The notes under the pieces are model-generated. The model was not told the DNA's origin, ran no database searches, and saw only the letters and a list, made by a program, of their open reading frames with translations. From contig CAMNFZ010000005.1 in NCBI GenBank assembly GCA_946537725.1, forward strand, positions 1-36,392: DNA of 36,392 nt, in the 5' to 3' direction. Below, one piece after another: positions 27,053-35,918 of this stretch. The DNA is from an uncultured Methanosphaera sp. Its GTDB lineage: Archaea > Methanobacteriota > Methanobacteria > Methanobacteriales > Methanobacteriaceae. Positions within the stretch are counted from its first letter, which is position 1, and every line of letters starts with the position of its first letter. Made by a program: the position numbers and the translations under genes.

Positions 27053-27234
27053 TAATAATCACCAAAATATTTTTAGCTTATTAGTCTATATTTTATTTTT
27101 ATTATATTGTTATATATTATTTAATTCATAGATTATAATACTTATCATTTACAAAGATAATAGTAACTAAAAGATATCAATATAATTATATTTTTAAAAA
27201 TTATATCTTTCAAAAATTATTCGTGGAATTAATT
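27053..27234. promoter_or_regulatory. divergent promoter region, glmS / purC
   Basis: A+T-rich region between divergent starts. It holds an interrupted inverted repeat, AAAGATAT (27170-27177) and ATATCTTT (27203-27210), with a 12-bp palindrome ATTTTTAAAAAT between the arms, close to the purC start. A control site for the pur operon is possible; base composition makes chance symmetry likely. Confidence 0.35.
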
Positions 27235-27984
27235 ATGAGTGACGTAAATAGAGAATTACTTTATGCAGGTAAAGCTAAAGATATTTATAAATCAGAAAAT
27301 GAAAATGAAGTAATAATTAAATTTAGGGACGACATTACAGCAGGAGATGGTGAGAAAAAAGATACACTAAGTCAAAAAGGATACTGTAATGTATTAATTT
27401 CTGCTAAATTATTCAAAGTATTAGAAGAAAACGGAATTAAAACTCAATTCATTGAACTATTGTCAACTGATGAAATGCGTACAAAATCTCTTGAAATGAT
27501 TCCTTTAGAAGTAATCTGTAGAAACATTGCAACCGGTAGTTTACTTAAAAAGTACCCATTTGAGGAAAATAAAGAACTTAAACCACCAATCATACAATTT
27601 GATTACAAAAATGATGAATATCATGATCCAATGCTAAATGATAGTATAATAAAAGCATTAGAAATAGCAACTCAGGAAGAATTGGATGAAATCAGAGAAA
27701 TTACTCTTAAAATTAACAAAATATTATCAGATTATTTAATTGAAAGAGGAATAATTTTAGTAGACTTTAAACTAGAATATGGTAAAGATTCAGAAGGAAA
27801 TATTATACTGGGTGATGAAATAAGCCCGGATACTACAAGATTATGGGATTCAAAAACCTATGAAAACTTTGATAAGGATATTTACAGAAAAGGTGAAGAA
27901 GGCGTAGTTGACGCATACTTAAAAGTTGTTAACTTAGTACTATCTGATGAAGAAAAAGAAAAATGGAATGTTGAACAGATATAA
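27235..27984 (+). CDS. purC: SAICAR synthetase
   Basis: Phosphoribosylaminoimidazole-succinocarboxamide synthase of de novo purine synthesis. Seen: [11 protein letters not shown] at the N-terminus, [12 protein letters not shown] near 89-100, and the ATP/substrate signature [13 protein letters not shown] near 193-205. Length of 249 residues is typical. ATG at 27235 is preferred (GGAATT upstream; the usual protein start); GTG at 27223 would add four residues. Heads a purC-purS-purQ operon. Confidence 0.95.
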   Translation: MSDVNRELLYAGKAKDIYKSENENEVIIKFRDDITAGDGEKKDTLSQKGYCNVLISAKLFKVLEENGIKTQFIELLSTDEMRTKSLEMIPLEVICRNIATGSLLKKYPFEENKELKPPIIQFDYKNDEYHDPMLNDSIIKALEIATQEELDEIREITLKINKILSDYLIERGIILVDFKLEYGKDSEGNIILGDEISPDTTRLWDSKTYENFDKDIYRKGEEGVVDAYLKVVNLVLSDEEKEKWNVEQI

Positions 27985-28009
27985 TTTTACATATAAGGAA
28001 TGATTGATT

Positions 28010-28258
28010 ATGCAATATAATGTTGAAGTAAGAACAAGCTTAAAAAAAGGAATGTTAAATCCTGAAGCATCAACAATAGAAAAAGCATTAGCTTTACTAA
28101 ACTTTGAAGTAGAAAATACTAAAACAATAAATATCATACAATTCTCATTAAATGCAGAAAATAAGGAAGAAGCTTTAGCACAAGTAGATGAAATGTGTCA
28201 AAAATTATTATGTAACCCAGTTATTCATGATTATGAAATAAATATTAGTGAGGAATAA
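28010..28258 (+). CDS. purS: phosphoribosylformylglycinamidine synthase subunit PurS
   Basis: Small subunit (82 residues) that bridges PurL and PurQ in the three-part FGAM synthase of archaea and Gram-positive bacteria. Seen: the typical [22 protein letters not shown] start and C-terminal [12 protein letters not shown] at 28010 follows AAGGAA; an in-frame TTG at 28004 is less likely. It lies 25 nt after purC and 2 nt before purQ. purL is not in the window. Confidence 0.95.
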   Translation: MQYNVEVRTSLKKGMLNPEASTIEKALALLNFEVENTKTINIIQFSLNAENKEEALAQVDEMCQKLLCNPVIHDYEINISEE

Positions 28259-28260
28259 CA

Positions 28261-28926
28261 TTGACTGACGTATCCGATGTAAATGTAGGTATTATTAGAT
28301 TTCCAGGTACAAACTGTGATAGAGACATAGAATACGCAGTAAACCTTGTTGGAGCAAACTCTAAATATATTTACTGGAGTGAAAGTGACTTATCTAATCT
28401 GGATGTAGTAATCATCCCTGGTGGATTTTCATACGGGGACTATCTGAGAGCAGGAGCAATTGCAGGAATTACTCCAATAATCAATGCAATCAAAGACTTT
28501 GCTAAACAAAACAATCCCGTCTTAGGAATTTGTAATGGGGCACAAATCTTAGGAGAAATTGATCTGGTTCCTGGAGTGTTTATAGAAAATGAAAATGCAA
28601 AATTCATTTGTGAAAGTAAAAAACTAAAAGTTAATACTACAAGAACACCTTTCACAAAACTATACAAAAAGAATGATGTAATTGATTTACCTATAGCACA
28701 CAAGGAAGGAAGATATTACACAGATAACCTTGAAGAACTATATGATAATGATCAGATAGTTCTAACTTTTGAAGATGGAAATCCAAACGGTTCTATGGAT
28801 GCAATAACGGGTGTATGTAATAATGAAGGAAATGTTGTTGCAGTAATGCCACATCCAGAAAGAGCAGTAGAAGATTTGTTACGTTCAAAAGATGGTTTAA
28901 AATTCTTTGAAAGTTTTTTAGACTAA
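28261..28926 (+). CDS. purQ: phosphoribosylformylglycinamidine synthase subunit PurQ
   Basis: Glutaminase subunit that supplies ammonia to PurL. Seen: [12 protein letters not shown] at 11-22, [14 protein letters not shown] at 52-65, nucleophile Cys 91 in GICNGAQ, and His 198/Glu 200 in PHPER. Length of 221 residues is typical. The start is TTG at 28261, set by the GAGG eight bases upstream and the 2-nt gap to purS. Confidence 0.96.
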   Translation: MTDVSDVNVGIIRFPGTNCDRDIEYAVNLVGANSKYIYWSESDLSNLDVVIIPGGFSYGDYLRAGAIAGITPIINAIKDFAKQNNPVLGICNGAQILGEIDLVPGVFIENENAKFICESKKLKVNTTRTPFTKLYKKNDVIDLPIAHKEGRYYTDNLEELYDNDQIVLTFEDGNPNGSMDAITGVCNNEGNVVAVMPHPERAVEDLLRSKDGLKFFESFLD

Positions 28927-28939
28927 TCTTTTAAAACTC

Positions 28940-28957
28940 TTTTTTTACAATTTTTTT
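28940..28957 (+). terminator. oligo-T terminator after purCSQ
   Basis: T7-ACAA-T7 starts 14 nt after the purQ stop, without a hairpin; fits an archaeal intrinsic terminator. Confidence 0.5.
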
Positions 28958-29070
28958 GAATATAATCAACTTATTTTTAACAAATAACCCTTTTTCATAT
29001 ATTTATTTTATTAATAATAATCTACAAATATATTAATATTATAACCAAATAAAAATAAGGAAGAATTATT

Positions 29071-29796
29071 ATGACAGTATACATGATTGGAGCAGGTCCG
29101 GGAGACCCAGACTTAATAACCGTAAAAGCAGTAAAAATACTAAAACAAGCCGAAGCAGTATTATATGATAGCCTAGCAAATGACGTGCTTCTAGATTATG
29201 TTCCTGATGGAGCAGAACTAGTATATGTTGGAAAACGTGCTGGAGAACACTACAGAAAACAACCAGAAATAAACGAATTACTAATAGAATATGGAAAAAA
29301 ATATGATAAAGTAGTACGTTTAAAAGGTGGTGACCCATTCATATTTGGACGTGGTGGAGAAGAAGAACTAGCATTACTAAAAGAAGGAATAAATGTAGAG
29401 TTTGTATCAGGAATAAACTCAGCAATAGGTTCAGCAACAGGAATAGGATTACCATTAACTCATAGAGCAATAGCTACTAGTTTAACATTAGTAACAGGAC
29501 ACGAAGACCCACAAAAAACAGAAAAACAAGTAAACTGGGATTATACTGCAGACACAATAGTAGTATTCATGGGCGTAGGATTACTAAAAAAATACGTTCC
29601 AAAATTACTCCAATACAAATCACCAGATACTCCAGTAGCAGCCATACAAAATGGAACATTACCTAACCAAAAAGTTATACTAGGAACACTGGCAGATATA
29701 ACAGAAAAAGATATTAAACCACCAGCATTAGTTATAATAGGTGAAGTAGTGAACATTTACAAAGAATGTGAAGAATTAAGGAGTAAAATGGAATAA
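29071..29796 (+). CDS. cobA: uroporphyrinogen-III C-methyltransferase (SUMT)
   Basis: Methylates uroporphyrinogen III with S-adenosylmethionine to precorrin-2, the branch point to cobamides, coenzyme F430 and siroheme. Seen: [18 protein letters not shown] (3-20), YDSLAN near 32-37, [17 protein letters not shown] near 83-99, SGIN-SA-GLPLTHR near 114-131 and a VTGHED segment, all in the SUMT order. Length of 241 residues is typical. ATG follows AAGGAAGAA. Its stop overlaps the hemD start by one base (TAATG). Confidence 0.95.
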   Translation: MTVYMIGAGPGDPDLITVKAVKILKQAEAVLYDSLANDVLLDYVPDGAELVYVGKRAGEHYRKQPEINELLIEYGKKYDKVVRLKGGDPFIFGRGGEEELALLKEGINVEFVSGINSAIGSATGIGLPLTHRAIATSLTLVTGHEDPQKTEKQVNWDYTADTIVVFMGVGLLKKYVPKLLQYKSPDTPVAAIQNGTLPNQKVILGTLADITEKDIKPPALVIIGEVVNIYKECEELRSKME

Positions 29797-30578
29797 TGTC
29801 CACTGAAGATTTCAATAATAAAACAGTAGTAATTACAAGACCTGTTGAACGTTCAGAATCTTTGGCCAAAATTATACGACAACACAATGGTAAACCACTA
29901 ATAGTACCAACATTAGAATTACAACTAGTAAAATCTGATGAACTGATATACATCACAGAAAATATAAGTGAATATGACTGGATAATATTCACTTCACCAG
30001 CAGGTGTAAAATCATTCTTTGAAGTATATCCAAACACAAAAATACCATCAAAAATTGCAGTAATTGGAGTAAAAACGGAGGAAGTACTTAAAAAATACAA
30101 CAATTCTCCAGACTTAATTCCAGAAGATTTCACAGCAGAAGGTTTACTAGAATCATTCAAAACAATAGATTTACAAGACAAAAAAGTAGCACTACCTCGC
30201 ACTTTAAGTGCAAGAAAAGTACTGCCTGAAGGACTTGAAAAACTTGGTGCAAAAGTAACAATTGCAGAAGCATACACATCAAGCATACCAAAAGATACCA
30301 CAAATATTTTAGAGTTAATGGACAAAATATTAAATAATGATATAGATATTATTACTTTCACAAGTCCTTTAACATTACAAAACTTATTAGACACTATCAA
30401 AACAGAAAGAAAAGAAAAATATGATGCTTTTCTAGAACAGTTAAGAACAAATATTACAGTAGCTTCCATAGGCCCTATAACTGGAAATGTTCTGAAACAA
30501 CATAATATTCCGGCAGTAGAACCAAATCGTTACACAGTAAAGGATATGATTGAAGCATTACTACAAAATATTAATTAG
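29796..30578 (+). CDS. hemD: uroporphyrinogen-III synthase
   Basis: Closes hydroxymethylbilane to uroporphyrinogen III, the substrate of the gene just upstream. The HemD family diverges strongly, but the pattern is clear: N-terminal KTVVITRPVERSESLAKII, then WIIFTSPAGVKSFFE near 62-76, a central hinge, ITFTSPLTLQNLL near 187-199, and ASIGPITGNVL near 222-232. Length of 260 residues is typical. AAGGAG lies inside the preceding gene; overlap of one base implies translational coupling. Confidence 0.92.
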   Translation: MSTEDFNNKTVVITRPVERSESLAKIIRQHNGKPLIVPTLELQLVKSDELIYITENISEYDWIIFTSPAGVKSFFEVYPNTKIPSKIAVIGVKTEEVLKKYNNSPDLIPEDFTAEGLLESFKTIDLQDKKVALPRTLSARKVLPEGLEKLGAKVTIAEAYTSSIPKDTTNILELMDKILNNDIDIITFTSPLTLQNLLDTIKTERKEKYDAFLEQLRTNITVASIGPITGNVLKQHNIPAVEPNRYTVKDMIEALLQNIN

Positions 30579-30588
30579 GTGAAATAAT

Positions 30589-30870
30589 ATGAAAACAATA
30601 GTATGGCCAGTATATATAAATTCTCTACATTCTCGTAAGGAAGGACGTATGTTATCATTAGAAGAATCAGTTGAAGAACCAAAAATACGTGAAATAAGTC
30701 AAGCTTTACGAAAACTAAAAATACAATATACAGTAGAACACGAAAAATCTTTTCCGGGATCATGGTGGGAAAACTCAGGAAGAGTAATAGTAGAACATGA
30801 GTATCCAACAAAATTAGAGTTGCTGCGAAAAATAGCCAGTACAGTTAAAATTAACCGTCACTCTAATTAA
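30589..30870 (+). CDS. srp19: signal recognition particle protein SRP19
   Basis: RNA-binding SRP subunit that organises 7S RNA so that SRP54 can bind, for targeting secretory proteins. Seen: VWPVYINSLHSRKEGR near 4-19, a central EISQALRKLKIQY and SWWENSGRVIVE near 58-69. Length of 93 residues is typical for archaea. ATG follows GGTGA, 10 nt after hemD. Confidence 0.94.
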   Translation: MKTIVWPVYINSLHSRKEGRMLSLEESVEEPKIREISQALRKLKIQYTVEHEKSFPGSWWENSGRVIVEHEYPTKLELLRKIASTVKINRHSN

Positions 30871-30919
30871 TATAAATATTATCAATTTTTTTTTTAATTC
30901 TTTTTTACAGGAGCTTATT

Positions 30920-32347
30920 ATGAGTTCAGAAAATGACAACAATTTTGAAGAATCAAGAAATCATATGGATTTATTATTAAATAAAGCCAAAGAAAAAATC
31001 TTAGACGCAGAAGATGTAACTATTTTTACACACACAGACTGTGATGGAATTACAGCAGGAAGTATCCTATCATCAATAATGGACAAACTAGAAATAAATC
31101 ATACAGTAAATTTTGTTGAAATAAATGAAGTAGAAACTCTTGAAACAGACACAGATTTAACAATCATATCCGATTTAGGTGCAGGACAAAACGTGTCAAA
31201 CCTATGCAAAAACTCCAATTCATCAATAATAGTATTGGATCATCATCCTCCGATAAGAAAACTAGGATCACAACTTAAAGGAGATTTGATTGAAGTAAAC
31301 CCAAATTACTATGGATTAGATGGATCATACACTATTTCTGGTGGTGGATTATCATATTTACTAGCTAAAACATTCCACTTCTACGACCTAAGCTGGATGG
31401 GAATATTAAGTGCCGTAGGAGACATGCAAAACAGCATGACCGGAAAACTCAGAGGACTAAACACAGAAATACTAAGTGATGCTACCGAAGTAGGATGTGT
31501 AAATTACATAAATGACTTATTACTATACGGAAGACATACAAGACCATTATTTGTAGCATTATCATACTTTGGTGATATTCACCTACCATTAACAAACAAT
31601 AGAAATGAATGCATACACTTCCTGGAAAATCTGGACATACCCGTAAAAAACGATTTGGGAACAGTCAGATATTTATGTGATTTATCAATGGACGAAAAAG
31701 GAAGATTATTCACAGAATTACTGAAAATGATGACAAGAGCAGTTCCAGACAAATATGTAAAATACGTACCAAAACTTATCTCTGGAGAATCATATGAATT
31801 CACATTTGAAGAAGATTACACTTCATTTAAAGATGCAAGCGAATACAGTACAGTAATTAATGCATGTGGACGAAATGGAAGACATGAACTTGGCCTTGAA
31901 GTAATAAAAGGAAATAGGGACAAAATAGCAGGTGAATTAGAAACATTAGTGAAAGATCATAAAAGATACTTGGCTCAAAACATGTCACGAATTCAAGAAG
32001 CCAATTCCGTGGAAATACTTGAAAACATCCAATACTTTGATGGTGATGGAATAAAACCTAGCGTTGTTGGAACTATTGCGGGAATGCTTTTAAATAACTA
32101 TGACTGGCAAAAGCCAATAATAGGTTATACTCATATTGATTCCGACCAGCCAGGATACAAAGTTTCATTAAGATGTTCAAAACTCCTAGGATATGAGGGA
32201 ATACACTTCGGTAATATGGTGAGGGATATTTCAGCAAAATGTGGTGGCTCCGGTGGAGGACACAGTGTAGCTTGTGGAGCTTACATTCCCGAAGATAATA
32301 TGGATAAATTTATTAATTTATTAAACAATTCATTTTCCATTAGTTAA
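30920..32347 (+). CDS. RecJ-like DHH-family nuclease/phosphoesterase
   Basis: Archaeal RecJ/GAN-type protein of 475 residues. Seen: motif I THTDCDGITAG near 38-48, motif II SDLGAG near 84-89, the DHH motif VLDHHPP near 104-110, GDMQNSMTG near 167-175, and a C-terminal DHHA1 domain with GGSGGGHSVACGAYI near 442-456. The metal-binding Asp/His residues needed for catalysis are present. Relatives are single-strand 5'-3' exonucleases, some bound to GINS in the replisome; which type this is cannot be told. Start follows CAGGAG, 49 nt after SRP19. Confidence 0.9.
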   Translation: MSSENDNNFEESRNHMDLLLNKAKEKILDAEDVTIFTHTDCDGITAGSILSSIMDKLEINHTVNFVEINEVETLETDTDLTIISDLGAGQNVSNLCKNSNSSIIVLDHHPPIRKLGSQLKGDLIEVNPNYYGLDGSYTISGGGLSYLLAKTFHFYDLSWMGILSAVGDMQNSMTGKLRGLNTEILSDATEVGCVNYINDLLLYGRHTRPLFVALSYFGDIHLPLTNNRNECIHFLENLDIPVKNDLGTVRYLCDLSMDEKGRLFTELLKMMTRAVPDKYVKYVPKLISGESYEFTFEEDYTSFKDASEYSTVINACGRNGRHELGLEVIKGNRDKIAGELETLVKDHKRYLAQNMSRIQEANSVEILENIQYFDGDGIKPSVVGTIAGMLLNNYDWQKPIIGYTHIDSDQPGYKVSLRCSKLLGYEGIHFGNMVRDISAKCGGSGGGHSVACGAYIPEDNMDKFINLLNNSFSIS

Positions 32348-32522
32348 ATAACCCTTCATTATTTTTTTTCTATCATAAATTACTTTTAATTACATTTAAT
32401 TTAATTTTTATAACATTATACGTATCTCAAAAAAAAGTTTAAATAAAATCAAGAATATATTAATAAATAAGGTTTAAAAAATTATTATTAATGTTGTAAT
32501 ACAATAAATTAGGGGTATCATA

Positions 32523-33314
32523 ATGAGAATTTTTAAAAATAAAGGTGAATTCACAAAATTCCAAATATTAGCAAAAATAGCTCAACAAGAACCACATTTA
32601 AAACAAAAAGATATTGCAGAAGAACTGGGAATTACAGTACAAGCTGTTTCTGAAAATATTAAAACATTAGTTAAAGAAGGTTATGTTGAAACAGGAAGTT
32701 CTAATTTTAGATATAAAATTACTAAATATGGTATAGACAAAGTAAAAACTGAAGCTATTAACTTAAAAGCATACTCTGATATGGTTTTAAACACTATGAA
32801 TGGTTACAAATCTATTTGGCCGGCAATTGCTGCAGAAGATTTACATCAGGGAGAACAAGTATGGTTAAATATGGATGATGGAATATTATATGCAGATACA
32901 GAAGATAAATCTGGTGCATATGCAGAAGTATTTAGTGATGCTTTAGAAGGAGAAGATGTAACTCTAATTAACCTTGGTGGAGAAATAGATTTAGTTCCTA
33001 AAGATGTTGTAATAGTAAAAATTCCACCAATATCAGAGGGTGGTTCAAGAGTCTGTGATATGGATAGAATTCAAGAAATCTATGATCAAGACTTTGACAG
33101 AATAGGTGTTTTAGGTACAAGTGCTAGAGCAATAACAAATCATTTGAATGTGTACCCTGACTTTGAATTTGCAACAGCTAGTGCAACAGCCAGTGCCGCA
33201 GAAAAAGGTTTAAGAGTATTGGTATTTGCTGTTGGTAAAATGACAAACAGAATAATATCAAAATTAGAAGAGAAAGGTATTGTATATACAATTGAAGATG
33301 TTAAAAAAGTATAA
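32523..33314 (+). CDS. winged-helix conserved archaeal protein (putative regulator)
   Basis: An N-terminal winged helix-turn-helix (about 13-72) is clear: [19 protein letters not shown] followed by [13 protein letters not shown], as in MarR/ArsR-like domains. The remaining ~190 residues are a conserved-looking alpha/beta region with [20 protein letters not shown] and a late LGTSARAI and [14 protein letters not shown] that I cannot assign to a ligand. No membrane segment. ATG follows AGGGGT. Monocistronic, and convergent with pantoate kinase. Likely a transcription regulator with a C-terminal sensing domain; target unknown. Confidence 0.8.
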   Translation: MRIFKNKGEFTKFQILAKIAQQEPHLKQKDIAEELGITVQAVSENIKTLVKEGYVETGSSNFRYKITKYGIDKVKTEAINLKAYSDMVLNTMNGYKSIWPAIAAEDLHQGEQVWLNMDDGILYADTEDKSGAYAEVFSDALEGEDVTLINLGGEIDLVPKDVVIVKIPPISEGGSRVCDMDRIQEIYDQDFDRIGVLGTSARAITNHLNVYPDFEFATASATASAAEKGLRVLVFAVGKMTNRIISKLEEKGIVYTIEDVKKV

Positions 33315-33335
33315 TCTTCAAAAACTATTTTTTTT

Positions 33336-34220
33336 TCATATTTTTTTATAGCAAACTCCACTAGTATTTATTTTAGTAATTAAACAATTTTCCACAGATA
33401 TGTCTGGAGAATAAGATAAAGCAAATGCAGTGTTTCCTAACATTGCCATAGAAGAACCAATACTTTCTTCATCCATTATATTAAGTATTTCATATAATTC
33501 TGGATTAATCAGTTCTGTTTCCTCAGAGAATTTTCGGGATAATCCTATGAAATTTTCTATGCTGGGATTACTTAACAGGTGAGAAAGTAACTCTTGACCA
33601 CTATGGTTAATTCTTTGAATATGTTCAGGATTTTCTATAATATCTCCGGTATTGATTGAACTTAATGTTTTAGTAATCACGTACACTGGTTTGTTTAATA
33701 AAATTTTGTCAATTTTTGCATTCTTTGGTGATCCTTCTTTAAGCCGTATCACGCAACCTCCATGCATCTCAGAAATAACATCACCCAAACCGCTAGATTC
33801 AGCAATTTCGGTTAAATGAGCAATTTCTCCTGCTTCATTAAAACTTAAATTAATATTAAGTAATTGTGGTAATGTAAAACTAACTCCTAATGCAAACCCT
33901 GCACTAGTACCAAACCCTGCACTAATTGGAAGATGGCTTTCATGATTTATGGTAATGTCATACTTACTTAAATCTAACTTGTAACGTTCTTTAATAATTG
34001 AAACAGCCCTTCTGCTAATAGTATTTAAATTATTTTCTTTATTGTTAAGAGTCACTTTAATTTTTCCTGTACCTTCCTTTAATATTGTTTCAGTAGTTAC
34101 ACCTTCTTCAAGTGCAATACCTGCTCCTCTTGAACCTTTAAGTATGGGATTGTTATTTTGGTATATTTCAAAAAAACCAGTAATATGACCAGGTACAAAA
34201 ACTTTCAATCTTTTTATCAT
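33336..34220 (-). CDS. pantoate kinase
   Basis: Archaeal GHMP-family kinase that phosphorylates pantoate in coenzyme A synthesis, replacing the bacterial order of steps. Seen: VPGHITGFFEI at 9-19, the family-specific start, then the GHMP ATP loop LPISAGFGTSAGFALG at 97-112, AESSGLGDVISEMHGG near 140-155, and SMAMLGNTAFAL near 258-269. Length of 294 residues is typical. No clear ribosome binding site is visible. The phosphopantothenate synthetase that should follow in the pathway is not next to it. Divergent from the PHP gene. Confidence 0.9.
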   Translation of the reverse strand: MIKRLKVFVPGHITGFFEIYQNNNPILKGSRGAGIALEEGVTTETILKEGTGKIKVTLNNKENNLNTISRRAVSIIKERYKLDLSKYDITINHESHLPISAGFGTSAGFALGVSFTLPQLLNINLSFNEAGEIAHLTEIAESSGLGDVISEMHGGCVIRLKEGSPKNAKIDKILLNKPVYVITKTLSSINTGDIIENPEHIQRINHSGQELLSHLLSNPSIENFIGLSRKFSEETELINPELYEILNIMDEESIGSSMAMLGNTAFALSYSPDISVENCLITKINTSGVCYKKI

Positions 34221-34303
34221 ATATTTATTTATATTCTTCTTTTCATAAATAACATTATAAAAGAAAAAAATATTTTTAAAAAATATAGATATGGAGTATT
34301 TTA

Positions 34304-34975
34304 ATGTCTGAAAATAAAAGAATAGATTTACACACCCACAGTATATTTAGTGATGGGGAACTATTACCATCAGAATTAGCAAGAAGAGCAGATGTGCTAG
34401 GTCATAAAGCTCTTGCAATAACAGATCATGTAGATGCATCAAATATTCAGGTAGCATCACAAATAGTAGAAGCAGTAAATGATATAAGAGATAACTGGGA
34501 TATACAGGTTATACCTGGAGTAGAAATAACCCACGTACCAATAGAAGTAATAGACAAACTTGCAAATAAAGCAAGAAGTTATGGTGCAGAAATAATAGTA
34601 GTTCATGGAGAAACTATAGTAGAACCTGTTAGACCTGGAACAAACAGGGCTGCAGCTGAATGTCCTGAAATAGATATAATAGGACATCCTGGATTAATCA
34701 CAGAAGAAGAAGTGCAAATTGCTATAGACAACGATGTATCCTTAGAAATTAGTGCACGTAAAGGACATTGTCTAGGAAATGGACACGTAGCAAAACTGGG
34801 ATTAGATATGGGAGCAAACTTGGTTCTTGACACAGATACACATGCACCAGGGGATTTAATTAATTATGAACTTGCAGAAAGAATAGCAAGAGGTGCAGAA
34901 GTTCCTGAATCCGAGATTCCAAAAATATTAAAAGATAATCCTGAAAAAATTCTTAAAAAACATGGATTAATGTAA
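34304..34975 (+). CDS. PHP-domain metal-dependent phosphoesterase
   Basis: PHP-fold protein of 223 residues. Seen: [12 protein letters not shown] at 8-19 (metal His 10 and 12, Asp 17), ITDHVD at 39-44, PGVEIT near 68-73, HGET near 96-99, GHP near 126-128, and DTDTHAP near 180-186. These cover all PHP metal-site motifs, so it should be active. Family members include histidinol phosphatase and other small phosphoesterases; histidinol phosphatase is only one option. ATG follows TGGAGT. A hairpin with a T-run follows the gene. Confidence 0.85.
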   Translation: MSENKRIDLHTHSIFSDGELLPSELARRADVLGHKALAITDHVDASNIQVASQIVEAVNDIRDNWDIQVIPGVEITHVPIEVIDKLANKARSYGAEIIVVHGETIVEPVRPGTNRAAAECPEIDIIGHPGLITEEEVQIAIDNDVSLEISARKGHCLGNGHVAKLGLDMGANLVLDTDTHAPGDLINYELAERIARGAEVPESEIPKILKDNPEKILKKHGLM

Positions 34976-34986
34976 AATTAATAGTT

Positions 34987-35008
34987 TGTTGTATAAGTTA
35001 ATACAACA
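34987..35008 (+). terminator. hairpin + T-run after PHP gene
   Basis: TGTTGTAT (34987-34994) and ATACAACA (35001-35008) form a perfect 8-bp stem with a 6-nt loop, followed by TAATTTTTC. It starts 11 nt after the PHP stop. Stem-loop plus T-run looks like an intrinsic terminator. Confidence 0.55.
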
Positions 35009-35126
35009 TAATTTTTCATCTATTTTTATAACATTATTATTGTACTTTTATAAAAAAGAAAGGACAATAGTACTATTTTATCAAAGTAACATATATAAAT
35101 AATTTAAATCTAGAAACAGTTGTAAT

Positions 35127-35305
35127 ATGGTTTATATTATTGAAGAAATTAACAATATATCTGTTCATATAGCAGAATTATGTGGTGTAATCAGTTTAAG
35201 TTTATTTGCTTCCTATGCTAGAGATGAATCAACTTCTAATAGGTATATTGATCTTTTTTATCTATAAAAATAAATATTAAAGGATTACTTGAATATATAA
35301 GATTT
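35127..35305 (+). pseudogene. decayed MNT-type nucleotidyltransferase
   Basis: ATG at 35127 opens a 46-residue frame ending IDLFYL, containing SLFASYARDESTSNRYIDL. This matches the MNT nucleotidyltransferase motif (FGSYARGE, then D-x-D), but the Gly of GS is Ala and the first Asp of D-x-D is replaced (RYID). After the stop, another frame gives IKGLLEYIRF, matching the segment that normally follows D-x-D in the family. So the gene was split by a frameshift and its end is gone. Such proteins often pair with a HEPN toxin, but no HEPN gene is present here. The gap 34976-35373 otherwise holds only A+T-rich DNA. Confidence 0.7.
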
Positions 35306-35339
35306 GACACGATTAATATTTTGATTAGTAACATATTTG

Positions 35340-35358
35340 TAGTATACTAAGTATACTA
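35340..35358. promoter_or_regulatory. double palindromic operator upstream of antitoxin
   Basis: AGTATACTA occurs twice back to back (35341-35349 and 35350-35358); each holds the palindrome AGTATACT, and with T35340 the first is the 10-bp palindrome TAGTATACTA. The site ends 15 bp before the antitoxin ATG and overlaps where the TATA box or transcription start should be. This is the layout expected for self-repression by an antitoxin. Confidence 0.6.
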
Positions 35359-35373
35359 TTAATAGGTGTTAAT

Positions 35374-35643
35374 ATGATGACAAAAACTATAAAAATATCT
35401 AAAAATACCCATGATGCTTTGTTCGAATTAGCTTCTAAAAAAGATACGTTTAATGATGTAATAACTCGTCTCATCAAATATTACAAAGAAAATGAAGAGT
35501 TTACTGATGAAGAAGCTGAATTTTATAATAATGAAATAGAAAATTTTGAAAAAGGAAATTTGAATAATGTTTCTGAAATAACATTAGAAGAGTTAGATGA
35601 AAGAATATCCTTATTAGAACAAGAGATTAAACATGAACTATAA
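35374..35643 (+). CDS. antitoxin of a RelE-like toxin-antitoxin pair
   Basis: An 89-residue acidic protein with an N-terminal ribbon-helix-helix-like region (TKTIKISKNTHDALFELA then FNDVITRLIKYYK) and a Glu-rich C-terminal part that would wrap the toxin. Archaeal antitoxins with this start are common next to RelE-like toxins. AGGTG lies just upstream; ATG at 35374 and 35377 both fit. It overlaps the toxin start by 11 nt. It appears intact while its toxin does not. Confidence 0.75.
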   Translation: MMTKTIKISKNTHDALFELASKKDTFNDVITRLIKYYKENEEFTDEEAEFYNNEIENFEKGNLNNVSEITLEELDERISLLEQEIKHEL

Positions 35644-35841
35644 ATTATTTGAACATGATAAAGCTAAAAAATTCTTTAAAAAACATAAAAATAACAAATC
35701 ATTGTTATTAAGATTAAACAAGGAATATATAAACATTTTAAAAAATCCATTCAATTCATCATACAAGGAATTAAATAGTGTTAAATGTCCCAAATGTCAT
35801 AGAGCTAAATTGGTAATTATAGAATAATATTTTACATATGA
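35633..35841 (+). pseudogene. RelE/ParE-like toxin, frameshifted and truncated
   Basis: The frame starts MNYKLFEHDKAKKFFKKH and holds NPFNSSYKEL and KCPKCHRAKL, as in archaeal RelE-like toxins (normally ~90-100 residues), but stops after 64 residues. Shifting by one base at about 35810-35812 restores GNYRIIFYI (35812-35838), exactly the strand expected after that point in the family, followed by TGA (35839-35841) and the end of an insertion sequence. So one base was lost and the last part of the toxin is missing. The protein should be non-toxic. Confidence 0.75.
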
Positions 35842-35863
35842 GAGTGTGCGACAATTTTTGGGT
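35842..35863. mobile_element. probable insertion sequence end
   Basis: The toxin reading frame remnant ends at 35841 and is followed by GAGTGTGCGACAATTTTTGG, unlike the surrounding gene. The transposase gene lies just beyond on the minus strand, so this is a likely terminal inverted repeat. The other end is outside the window, so it cannot be confirmed. Confidence 0.5.
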
Positions 35864-35918
35864 TTTAGAATAATTGATTGGGACACTTTATTTATATTTT
35901 AATTTCATATCTTGTTTT

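Noticed and set aside
28958-29070. Cobalamin riboswitch before the uroporphyrinogen-III methyltransferase or cobK
   Set aside because: Upstream regions are short and A+T-rich, without the conserved B12-box or a structured leader.
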